The notes beneath the pieces are model-generated. The model worked only from the letters and a program-made list of their open reading frames with translations, searched no databases and was not told the DNA's origin. Position numbers and translations under genes: made by a program. 64,000 nucleotides of DNA from Alphaproteobacteria bacterium MarineAlpha9_Bin3 (lineage in GTDB: Bacteria > Pseudomonadota > Alphaproteobacteria > TMED109). The stretch covers positions 1 through 64,000 of the forward strand of contig PTKH01000001.1 in assembly GCA_002937655.1 (NCBI GenBank), in the 5' to 3' direction. This document shows, one piece after another, positions 43,525 through 51,977 of this stretch (the first letter of the stretch is position 1; every line of letters starts with the position of its first letter).

Positions 43525-44517
43525 TTAAAAATCTTTTATTGGAGAGCTAGCCTTTGCTATTATATTTTTTTCCATTCTTCCAGATATGTATGCATTTCTT
43601 CCAGAAATAACGGCTTGTTTCATGGCCTCTGCCATTAGTATAGGATTACGAGCTTTAGCTATGGCTGAATTTACTAAAACACCATCACACCCCATTTCCA
43701 TCGCAATACATGCATCAGATGCTGTGCCAAGACCAGCATCAACAATAACTGGTACTGAGCAATTATCTATTATAATTTTAATATTTAATTTATTTTGGAT
43801 CCCTAAACCTGATCCTATAGGAGAACCTAAAGGCATTATAGCTGAGCAACCATTTTCTTCTAACTTTTTTGCTAGAATAGGGTCATCAGTGCAATAAGCC
43901 ATAACTTTAAATCCTTCTTTAACTAGAATTTTTGAAGCTTTAATAGTTTCTATCATATTGGGATAAAGTGTTTTATCATCTCCAAGAACTTCAAGCTTTA
44001 CTAAATTCCAGCCTCCTGCCTCGCGTGCTAAATTTAAAACTCTTATAGCCTCTTCAGCATTATAACAACCTGCTGTATTTGGTAAATAAGTATATTTATT
44101 TGGGTTTATTATATCAGTTATCATTGGTTCATTAGGGTCGGATATATTAGTCCTTCTGACCGCAACAGTAATAATTTCTGACTCAGCTATTTCCAAAGCT
44201 TTAAGGTTTTCCTCAAAGCTTTCAAATTTTCCACTTCCCATGATTAATCGAGATTTATACTCTTTACCAGCTATTATAAGAGATTCTTTAGTGTTGATGT
44301 GATTTCCTCCACCTATAAAGTTTACTATTTCAATTTGATCATTAGCTTCTATTATGTGTGAATGATAGTCTGATTTATTAATTATTACTCTATTTATCTC
44401 AATTGCAATATTCTTTTTATTTAATTTAAGTAAATGAAGCAGTTTTTCAATGGATTGAGAAGTCTGTATTTTTTTAACTTCGCCGTTAATATGTATATTT
44501 ATTTCTTTTGCAGACAT
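43525..44517 (-). CDS. thiG: ThiS-ThiG fusion (sulfur carrier protein + thiazole synthase)
   Basis: Residues 1-71 ThiS-like ending VNFIGGG; then [45 protein letters not shown] and C-terminal ThiG barrel ([31 protein letters not shown]). Confidence 0.94.
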   Translation of the reverse strand: MSAKEINIHINGEVKKIQTSQSIEKLLHLLKLNKKNIAIEINRVIINKSDYHSHIIEANDQIEIVNFIGGGNHINTKESLIIAGKEYKSRLIMGSGKFESFEENLKALEIAESEIITVAVRRTNISDPNEPMITDIINPNKYTYLPNTAGCYNAEEAIRVLNLAREAGGWNLVKLEVLGDDKTLYPNMIETIKASKILVKEGFKVMAYCTDDPILAKKLEENGCSAIMPLGSPIGSGLGIQNKLNIKIIIDNCSVPVIVDAGLGTASDACIAMEMGCDGVLVNSAIAKARNPILMAEAMKQAVISGRNAYISGRMEKNIIAKASSPIKDF

Positions 44518-44624
44518 ATTATATTTTTTTCATTTCTTTTTTATTTATATTTATAATGTATATTATTAAGGAATAAATATATATTAAATGGATATATTTA
44601 TAAATACTATTATAAGGATATTTT

Positions 44625-45080
44625 GTGAATAATATAAAGAAAATTTTAGTTCTAAATGGGCCCAATTTAAATTTACTAGGAAGAAGAGAGCCTAAAATAT
44701 ATGGTAATATAAGTTTAAGTGAAATAGAAAATAATTTACTTAGTTTACAAAATAAATTATCTGTTAAAATTGATTGTATTCAAAGCAATAATGAAGGAGA
44801 ACTTATCAATATAGTTCAAGAAGCTAATGAGAAATATTCTGGTATGATTATAAATGCTGGAGGTTATTCGCATACTTCTATTGCCTTAATGGACGCTTTA
44901 AAATTTTTTGGAAGACCTATTATAGAAGTCCATATGTCAAATATATATATAAGAGAAAATTTTAGACATATATCCTACATTTCTAAAGTTGCAAATGGAA
45001 GTATATGCGGGTTTGGAGCAGAAGGGTATGAAATGGCAATAAATTGTATTATAAAATTAATAGATGTAGATTATAATTAA
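44625..45080 (+). CDS. aroQ: 3-dehydroquinate dehydratase, type II
   Basis: VLNGPNLNLLGRREPKIYG, INAGGYSHTSIALMDAL, EVHMSNIYIRENFRHISYIS; GTG start. Confidence 0.97.
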   Translation: MNNIKKILVLNGPNLNLLGRREPKIYGNISLSEIENNLLSLQNKLSVKIDCIQSNNEGELINIVQEANEKYSGMIINAGGYSHTSIALMDALKFFGRPIIEVHMSNIYIRENFRHISYISKVANGSICGFGAEGYEMAINCIIKLIDVDYN

Positions 45081-45095
45081 TGTTAGGAGAATTGC

Positions 45096-45551
45096 ATGGG
45101 CAAAATATCTATAGATAAATCATTAATCAAAGATCTTTCAGATCTCATAAATGAAAATAATTTATCTGAAATTACTGTAACCCAAGGAAGAAATTCAGTT
45201 AAGGTAGCAAGAAATATTATTTCTAGCGGTCCTATTGTGAGTCATTCAAATATTGTTCAATCTGATGATGATATAAATAATAAAGTAATTAAAGAAACAA
45301 ATTTAGATCATCCTGGTACTGTAAAGTCCCCAATGGTAGGTACTATATATTTAGCTTCTTCTCCAGAAGCTAAGCCATTTATAACAGTTGGGCAAAGTGT
45401 TAAAGAGGGTGATCAACTATTTATAATTGAGGCTATGAAAACTATGAATCCAGTCAAATCTCCTTTTGCTGGTACAGTTAAAGAAATAATTGTAAAAAAT
45501 GAAATGTCAGTTGAATTTGATGAAGCTCTAGTAATAATAGATATTAGTTAA
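45096..45551 (+). CDS. accB: acetyl-CoA carboxylase biotin carboxyl carrier protein
   Basis: FIIEAMKTMNPVKSPFAGTVKEI biotinylation site. Confidence 0.98.
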   Translation: MGKISIDKSLIKDLSDLINENNLSEITVTQGRNSVKVARNIISSGPIVSHSNIVQSDDDINNKVIKETNLDHPGTVKSPMVGTIYLASSPEAKPFITVGQSVKEGDQLFIIEAMKTMNPVKSPFAGTVKEIIVKNEMSVEFDEALVIIDIS

Positions 45552-45562
45552 AGTATAATATT

Positions 45563-46906
45563 GTGATAAAGAAAGTTTTAATAGCTAATAGGGGTGAAAT
45601 AGCTCTAAGAATAATTAGGGCGTGTAAAGAATTGAATTTAAGAACTGTTGCGGTACATTCTACAGTAGATTCAAATGCAATGCATGTAAGGCTTGCTAAT
45701 GAAAGTGTTTGTATTGGCCCTCCTTCAGCTTCTAAAAGTTATTTAAATATTGCTGCAATTCTCTCGGCTGCAGAAGTAAGTGGGGCGGACGCAATACATC
45801 CTGGATATGGTTTTCTATCAGAGAATGCTAAATTTGCAGAAATAGTTAATGAACATGGTCTAATATTTATTGGACCTAAATCTGAGCATATTTCTGAAAT
45901 GGGAGATAAGGTATCTGCAAGAACTGCCATGCAAAAACTTGGAATTCCTCTTGTTCCAGGCTCAGATGGGGCTATTAAAGATTTAAAGGAGTTAAAAAAA
46001 GTAGCAAAAGAAGTTGGTTTTCCAATTTTAATTAAAGCTGCTTCAGGTGGAGGTGGTAAAGGGATGAAAGTAGCTGAAAGACCTGCGGATTTAGAAGAGG
46101 CCTGGAATTTAGCTCGTTCAGAAGCTAAATCTGGATTTGGGGATGATACTGTATATCTTGAGAGGTATTTAGCAAATCCTAGACATATAGAATTTCAACT
46201 TTTTGCGGATTCCTATGGAAATGTAGTACATTTTGGGGAGAGAGATTGTTCATTACAAAGAAGACACCAAAAAGTTTTAGAAGAAGCTCCTTCTCCTGCG
46301 CTTAAAAAAGAAGAAAGAGATAATATTAGTAAAATTATTGTAAAAGCTGTTAAAAAATTGGGCTATCTTGGAGCAGGAACCTTTGAAATGCTTTATGAAA
46401 ATGGAGAATTTTTTTTTATAGAAATGAATACCAGAATACAAGTTGAGCATCCTATAACTGAAATGATAACAGGTTTTGATTTAGTAAAAGAGCAGATTAA
46501 TGTAGCAAGTGGAAAAAAGCTCTCTATTAAGCAAAAAGATATAAATATTAAGGGGCATTCAATAGAATGCAGAATTAATTCTGAAGATCCAAACACTTTT
46601 ATACCTAATGCGGGTACTATAAATAATTATCATACACCTGGTGGCCTTGGAATTAGAATAGACTCCGCTTTATATTCTGGTTATAAGGTTCCTCCAAACT
46701 ATGACAGCTTAATCTCTAAATTGATTGTTTATGGTAAAAATAGAGAAGAAGCTATTTTAAAATTAAAGATAGCTTTAGAAGAGTATGTGATAGATGGTAT
46801 AGACACTACTTTATCTTTACATGATAAGATAATAAGAGAAGAAAAATTTATAACTGGTGATTATGATATTAGGTGGTTAGAAAATTTTTTAGATATTAAT
46901 GACTAA
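45563..46906 (+). CDS. accC: acetyl-CoA carboxylase biotin carboxylase subunit
   Basis: KVLIANRGEIALRIIRACKEL, DAIHPGYGFLSENA, IKAASGGGGKGMKV, EMNTRIQVEHPITEMITG. Confidence 0.98.
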   Translation: MIKKVLIANRGEIALRIIRACKELNLRTVAVHSTVDSNAMHVRLANESVCIGPPSASKSYLNIAAILSAAEVSGADAIHPGYGFLSENAKFAEIVNEHGLIFIGPKSEHISEMGDKVSARTAMQKLGIPLVPGSDGAIKDLKELKKVAKEVGFPILIKAASGGGGKGMKVAERPADLEEAWNLARSEAKSGFGDDTVYLERYLANPRHIEFQLFADSYGNVVHFGERDCSLQRRHQKVLEEAPSPALKKEERDNISKIIVKAVKKLGYLGAGTFEMLYENGEFFFIEMNTRIQVEHPITEMITGFDLVKEQINVASGKKLSIKQKDINIKGHSIECRINSEDPNTFIPNAGTINNYHTPGGLGIRIDSALYSGYKVPPNYDSLISKLIVYGKNREEAILKLKIALEEYVIDGIDTTLSLHDKIIREEKFITGDYDIRWLENFLDIND

Positions 46907-47573
46907 TAATCTTCCTCATAATTTTGCTAAAATAGAGTATAAAAATATATTAGATGCTTATCTCCATGGAATATTTCCCATGGCAGAAAGTTTAGATAGC
47001 TTAGATGTGTTTTGGGTTAAGCCTGTAAAAAGAGGAGTAATAGATCCATATAAAGTAAGTATCAGAAAAAAACTAAAAAGATTCATAAATACAAATCCAT
47101 TTCAAATTAAAGTCAATACTGACTTTATTGGAGTTATAGAAGGGTGTGCTGAAATTACTAATAATAGAGAAAATACTTGGATCAACCCTAGTATAAGAGA
47201 CGTTTTTATAGAGCTGCATTATAAAGGTTATGCTCATAGCATAGAATGTTACTCTAATAATATACTAGTTGGAGGATTATATGGAGTTGCGATAGGCGGA
47301 ATGTTTTTTGGTGAGAGTATGTTTAGTAGGAAGCCAAATGCAAGTAAAGTAGCTTTGTTACATTTGATAGATCGACTAAAAGTAGGAAACTTCATTTTGC
47401 TTGATACCCAATTTATAACTGATCATCTTAAAACATTGGGAGCCTTCGAAATTACTCAGGAAAAATTCATACTTATTTTAAAAAAAGCAATAAAAGTGAA
47501 TGCTGATTTTTATAAAATTGGTAATTCTGGGAATTTAGATATAAATTTATATCCTAAGTCTTCAAACTATTAA
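46899..47573 (+). CDS. aat: leucyl/phenylalanyl-tRNA-protein transferase
   Basis: GIFPMAES, WINPSIRDVFIELHYKGYAHSIECY, GGLYGVAIGGMFFGESMFSRKPNASKVALLHL, LLDTQFITDHLKTLGA. Confidence 0.96.
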   Translation: MTNNLPHNFAKIEYKNILDAYLHGIFPMAESLDSLDVFWVKPVKRGVIDPYKVSIRKKLKRFINTNPFQIKVNTDFIGVIEGCAEITNNRENTWINPSIRDVFIELHYKGYAHSIECYSNNILVGGLYGVAIGGMFFGESMFSRKPNASKVALLHLIDRLKVGNFILLDTQFITDHLKTLGAFEITQEKFILILKKAIKVNADFYKIGNSGNLDINLYPKSSNY

Positions 47574-47579
47574 ATAAAT

Positions 47580-47948
47580 TTAAAAGCAGTTTAACAGCTT
47601 AATATTATAAATAGAATGAGAAACTTGGGATAAACTTGTATTTTTAGATAAAATCCAACCTTTAAATATAAATTTATCTTTTTTCCTATCTTTTAATATG
47701 AGGTATGCAGCATAACTATTGTAATCTTGATTATCCTTAATACATTTTTTAATTAAAATATCTAAATTCTTAAATATTAAAGTACTATTTTTTGAAACTT
47801 CAATTACGTAATATTTACTAGAAATTTTATCGATAATTTTTAAAGAAGTTTTTAGATTTTCATTAGCTTTTATTTCAAAAGAAATAAATAAAAAAAATGA
47901 GAGAAGTATAATTAAATAATTAATTTTATTAAAAGAAAATATTAGAAT
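47580..47948 (-). CDS. DUF2155-like secreted protein, proposed ATT start (absent from ORF track)
   Basis: Manual translation: (I/M)LIFSFNKINYLIILLSFFLFISFEIKANENLKTSLKIIDKISSKYYVIEVSKNSTLIFKNLDILIKKCIKDNQDYNSYAAYLILKDRKKDKFIFKGWILSKNTSLSQVSHSIYNIKLLNCF*. Signal peptide plus DUF2155-like C-terminus (FKGWILSKNTSLSQVSHSIYNIKLLNC); lies between aat and NDUFA12. No ATG/GTG/TTG anywhere in this frame. Confidence 0.75.
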   Translation of the reverse strand: MLIFSFNKINYLIILLSFFLFISFEIKANENLKTSLKIIDKISSKYYVIEVSKNSTLIFKNLDILIKKCIKDNQDYNSYAAYLILKDRKKDKFIFKGWILSKNTSLSQVSHSIYNIKLLNCF

Positions 47949-48157
47949 TTTTTTGCTTCCAATGTTTTAATAATAACTTCAATAACTTGTTTAGGGTCTG
48001 CTCCCATTAAAATTGCATCCTCTAAAGCATCTTCTGTAATTTGATTGATTTCAATAATATTTTCATTCAAAATCTTAATTTTTTCTGAACATGATATGTT
48101 TTCATCATTGGAACCTTTCCAAATTTTTGGAAGTATATTTTTTTGATTATCGGTCAA
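47942..48157 (-). CDS. small conserved-looking protein of unknown function
   Basis: 71 aa, MTDNQKNILPKIWKGSNDENISCSEKIKILNENIIEINQITEDALEDAILMGADPKQVIEVIIKTLEAKKF; between NDUFA12 and DUF2155. Confidence 0.65.
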   Translation of the reverse strand: MTDNQKNILPKIWKGSNDENISCSEKIKILNENIIEINQITEDALEDAILMGADPKQVIEVIIKTLEAKKF

Positions 48158-48496
48158 TTATTTCTCTCTTTTATTAGGCGACCAGGAATTATAAGAAGAT
48201 GTTTCATTATTTATTTTTTCATTACTTTTATTTAAAATATAATTTATTCCTGTACTATTTGGTTTATGTTGAATTTGCCATTTCTTTTTGTTATCTTTTT
48301 TATTTGGAGTATCTTTAACTGTATGAGTAAGCCAAGCTTGCCATTCTGGTGGAACAGAGGACGCATCATTATTTTTAAAATATAAAACCCATCGCTTATT
48401 ATTTTTATTTATATAATAAATATTGCCAAAATTATCTTCACCTATTTTTTTACCAAATAATAATGTAGTAATAGTTGTTCCAATATTGTTTAACAT
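48158..48496 (-). CDS. NADH:ubiquinone oxidoreductase subunit NDUFA12 homologue
   Basis: FGKKIGEDNFGNIYYINKNNKRWVLYFKNNDASSVPPEWQAWLTHTVKDTP. Confidence 0.93.
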   Translation of the reverse strand: MLNNIGTTITTLLFGKKIGEDNFGNIYYINKNNKRWVLYFKNNDASSVPPEWQAWLTHTVKDTPNKKDNKKKWQIQHKPNSTGINYILNKSNEKINNETSSYNSWSPNKREK

Positions 48497-48534
48497 GGCT
48501 TTCTTTCTAAATTTGTCATAATAATTTTAATATA

Positions 48535-49281
48535 TTAACTATCATTCATTCTTTCATTTATGATAGATTTTAATTTATTTAGCTCTAGGGCCCCTGCATA
48601 TAGTTTGCCATTAATTATAAAAGTTGGAGTACCTCTTATATTTAATTTTCTTGCTAAATCTTCATTTTCTTGCAAGATTTGTTCAATATCCATTTTATTC
48701 ATATCTTCTTTTAATTTATTTATATTAATTTCTAAATTACTTGCAGCTTTAAATATTTTATCTTCATTAAGATTCCCTTGCATACTCATTAAAGCTGAGT
48801 GCAATGCAAAATATTTTCCCTGTTTTTTTGCAGCCAATGCTGCTTTAGCCGCAGTTCTACTTGATGGAGATAATATAGGGTACTCTCTAAACGAAACTTT
48901 TAAATCAAATTCTGATCTTAATAATTCTGTAATAGCATCTAAAGATTTTTTACAATATCCACAATTATAGTCAAAAAACTCAATAATTATAACTTTAGGT
49001 TTATCTGAGCCCATAAAAGGAATGCTATTATTATTGGCCATTTCTATAAAGTTTTCTTTTAAGAATTGATCATCCACAGCTGAGTTTTCTTGCATTTTTT
49101 GTCTTAATTTATCGACAGACTCTAAAATTACTTCAGGGTTTTCCATAATATAGTCGTATATATATTTATCCAATTCTTCTTTAGATAATTTATCTTCAGA
49201 ATATGCTGCTGATAAATGCAAATTAAATAATACGAACAAAAGAGTTATATTAGTTAATAATTTTTTTAAAGTTACAATCAT
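48535..49281 (-). CDS. DsbA family protein (periplasmic thiol-disulfide oxidoreductase)
   Basis: Signal peptide; IIEFFDYNCGYCKKSL active site CGYC; RGTPTFIINGKLYAGA. Confidence 0.93.
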   Translation of the reverse strand: MIVTLKKLLTNITLLFVLFNLHLSAAYSEDKLSKEELDKYIYDYIMENPEVILESVDKLRQKMQENSAVDDQFLKENFIEMANNNSIPFMGSDKPKVIIIEFFDYNCGYCKKSLDAITELLRSEFDLKVSFREYPILSPSSRTAAKAALAAKKQGKYFALHSALMSMQGNLNEDKIFKAASNLEININKLKEDMNKMDIEQILQENEDLARKLNIRGTPTFIINGKLYAGALELNKLKSIINERMNDS

Positions 49282-49316
49282 AGGTTTACCCGATACTATT
49301 TTTATTTAATTAGATA

Positions 49317-50723
49317 CTAATTATTATTCATTTCAGCTAATTTTTCCTTTGAAAAGAATATTATATCTAGGGCCCTTATATCACTAGGACTATTTTTTTT
49401 AAATGAAATTTTTGCTTTTTCTGCAAATTGTATAGCTAGACTATATCTACCCATTAAAAAATATGATTCTGCAGATGCTAATTGAGCAAGATTTATATTA
49501 TTATTTCTTGCTTCAGCAATAGATAATAATTTCCAGGCTGCGATATTTTTAGGAATAATTTTCAAAATTCTTTTTAAATTTAGTATTGCTTCATTATTTT
49601 CTTTACTTTTTCCATACTCTATCTGAGATCTGGCTAAAGATAATAATATTATTGGATTATTTGGTAAGAGATCTGAAGATATTTTAAGTTGTTCAATAGA
49701 TTTAAATATTTGGCCATTTTCGAATAACATCTGTCCTAGAACTTCTGGAAAAAAAGGGTCATTTTTATCTAAATTAATTAACTCTTTTATTTCTCTAATT
49801 CCTTTCTCTAAATCTGGTAATCTCAGATAAGCTATTGCTCTAGCATATTTTGCGTCTATTTGGGATGAATTTTTGGGATAAAGTAATAATGTTTTTCCAG
49901 GGCTATTAGTAAAAGCTACAATTTTGGCAACTATTCTTTTAAATTTAATATCATCTAATGATAAGTCCCTTTGCTCATTTATGCTAATATTTTTTGTAGC
50001 TTCCATAATATCATATATTCTTTCTTGAGATATAGGATGAGTTCTTAAGTATGGGTCTTGTCTATTTTCATGTAATAATTCCTGTTTACCAAGAGTTTTA
50101 AGTAGATCGGTGAGTGGGATACAGGAGCGATTTACAGAAGTCATATATTTTATTGCTGCTGCATCAGCATATTTTTCATTTTGTCTGGTATTTTTATAAA
50201 AATTTCTTTCTGCTATGCTTGGTCCAAGTGTGGCTAATTTAGCTAAACCAGCTGGTGTATCTAACCCTGCCGCCTTTGAAGCTGCCATAAGACCTGCAGT
50301 CAAAATAGTTGCTATAGTTACAGTTTCTTGTGCTTTTTTCATAGAGTTTACAGTTCTATTTAAGTGTCCTCCAGCAATATGACCAATTTCATGTGCTAAC
50401 ACACCTATTAGTGCATTTACTTCTTTTGCAGCAAGAATTAAACCTGTATTTATAAAAATGTTTTGTCCCCCTGCGACAAAAGCATTAATAGTCTTATCAT
50501 TAACTATATATATATTTACAGAATTGGGGCTTAAACCTGCTACTTTTAATATGGGATCAACCCAACCTCTAATGTACAGTTCTATTTCAGCATCCTGAAT
50601 TAGACTTATATTTTGTGCTTTAACTACTTTGTAAGTAGAAGAAAATAATAGTAAAATAAATAAAATTAAATATATAGTGTATGATTTAATATATTTAACT
50701 AGTATAGTAATTATTTTTAGCAT
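49317..50723 (-). CDS. M48 family metalloprotease with TPR region (BepA-like)
   Basis: GVLAHEIGHIAGGHLNRT (HExxH), FINTGLIL, C-terminal TPR-like repeats, signal peptide. Confidence 0.92.
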   Translation of the reverse strand: MLKIITILVKYIKSYTIYLILFILLLFSSTYKVVKAQNISLIQDAEIELYIRGWVDPILKVAGLSPNSVNIYIVNDKTINAFVAGGQNIFINTGLILAAKEVNALIGVLAHEIGHIAGGHLNRTVNSMKKAQETVTIATILTAGLMAASKAAGLDTPAGLAKLATLGPSIAERNFYKNTRQNEKYADAAAIKYMTSVNRSCIPLTDLLKTLGKQELLHENRQDPYLRTHPISQERIYDIMEATKNISINEQRDLSLDDIKFKRIVAKIVAFTNSPGKTLLLYPKNSSQIDAKYARAIAYLRLPDLEKGIREIKELINLDKNDPFFPEVLGQMLFENGQIFKSIEQLKISSDLLPNNPIILLSLARSQIEYGKSKENNEAILNLKRILKIIPKNIAAWKLLSIAEARNNNINLAQLASAESYFLMGRYSLAIQFAEKAKISFKKNSPSDIRALDIIFFSKEKLAEMNNN

Positions 50724-50823
50724 TAATATCCATTTATAAAATTTTTAGATAAATATAAATAAATTATATATAAAAATTTACTACATATATAATTAATTAT
50801 TTAAAATTAGGAGTATCTTTCTG

Positions 50824-51975
50824 ATGTTGAATTCAAAAAGGTCAAATATAGCACCATTTTTAGCAATTGATATGCTTACAAAAGCAAATAACTTAAAGTT
50901 AAAAGGGCAAGATATTATTCATATGGATGTTGGAGAACCTGGTGTTAGTACACCAAAACATATTTTAAAATATGCAAAGGAAATAATAGGTAATAAAAAA
51001 ATAGGATATACTGAATCAATTGGAATTCCAGAATTAAGGCAAAAAATTTCTGGTCATTATAAATCTTGGTATGATCAAGAAGTTAATTCAGATTGTATTG
51101 CAGTTACTTCAGGCGCCTCGGGTGCTTTTGTTCTTGCTTTATTGGCTATGTTTGATCCTGGAGATAAAATTGTAATGATGACTCCCTATTACCCTGCTTA
51201 TGTGAATGCAATAAAAGCATTAAATTTAGATATTATTTTTATAGATGGGGAAATAGATACTGGCTATCAACCGACAGAGGATAAATTACAGAAAGTAAAG
51301 AACAATATTAAGGGTATCGTTGTTGCATCTCCTGCAAACCCCACAGGTAGCAGCTTAAAAAATAGTACTTTAAAACAGATTGCTAAATGGTGTATGAAGA
51401 ATAATAAAGTTATAATATGTGACGAGATATATCATGGAATAGAATATGTTCAGAAGTCTAATACTATACTTCGCTATAATAAAGATGCAATTATAATTAA
51501 CTCTTTCTCTAAGTATTTTTGTATGACCGGTTGGAGATTAGGATGGATTATTGCCCCTAAAAATATTATAAATGTCATCGAAAAATTATCAATGTCTTTA
51601 TTTTTGTGTCCGTCAACAATTGCTCAAATAATAGCAACGAAGGCATTTGATGATTATGATATTCTGAATCAAAATGTATCAATTTACGGTAAAAATAGAG
51701 AATTATTAATTAATTTCTTCGAAGATAAAGGATTAAATAAGTATGCTCCAGCGGATGGCGCCTTTTATTTATATATAGATATATCTAATATAAGTAATAA
51801 CTCTGATAGTTTAGCTAACAGATTATTGACAGAGATTGGTGTATCTGTAACTTCAGGAAAAGATTTTGATTATAAATTTGGTGAAAAATTTATAAGAATT
51901 TCTTATGGAGGAAGTAATAAAAGTGTTATTGAAGCAATAAAAAGGATAGGTAGCTGGATAAAGTTAAAAAACTGA
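50824..51975 (+). CDS. pyridoxal phosphate-dependent aminotransferase (class I)
   Basis: DVGEPGVSTPKHI, VASPANPTGSSLK, CDEIYHGI, SFSKYFCMTGWRLGW. Confidence 0.93.
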   Translation: MLNSKRSNIAPFLAIDMLTKANNLKLKGQDIIHMDVGEPGVSTPKHILKYAKEIIGNKKIGYTESIGIPELRQKISGHYKSWYDQEVNSDCIAVTSGASGAFVLALLAMFDPGDKIVMMTPYYPAYVNAIKALNLDIIFIDGEIDTGYQPTEDKLQKVKNNIKGIVVASPANPTGSSLKNSTLKQIAKWCMKNNKVIICDEIYHGIEYVQKSNTILRYNKDAIIINSFSKYFCMTGWRLGWIIAPKNIINVIEKLSMSLFLCPSTIAQIIATKAFDDYDILNQNVSIYGKNRELLINFFEDKGLNKYAPADGAFYLYIDISNISNNSDSLANRLLTEIGVSVTSGKDFDYKFGEKFIRISYGGSNKSVIEAIKRIGSWIKLKN

Positions 51976-51977
51976 GA

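Noticed and set aside
44518-44624. Possible TPP riboswitch upstream of thiS-thiG
   Set aside because: No CTGAGA-type thi-box on the coding strand and no G/C stems.
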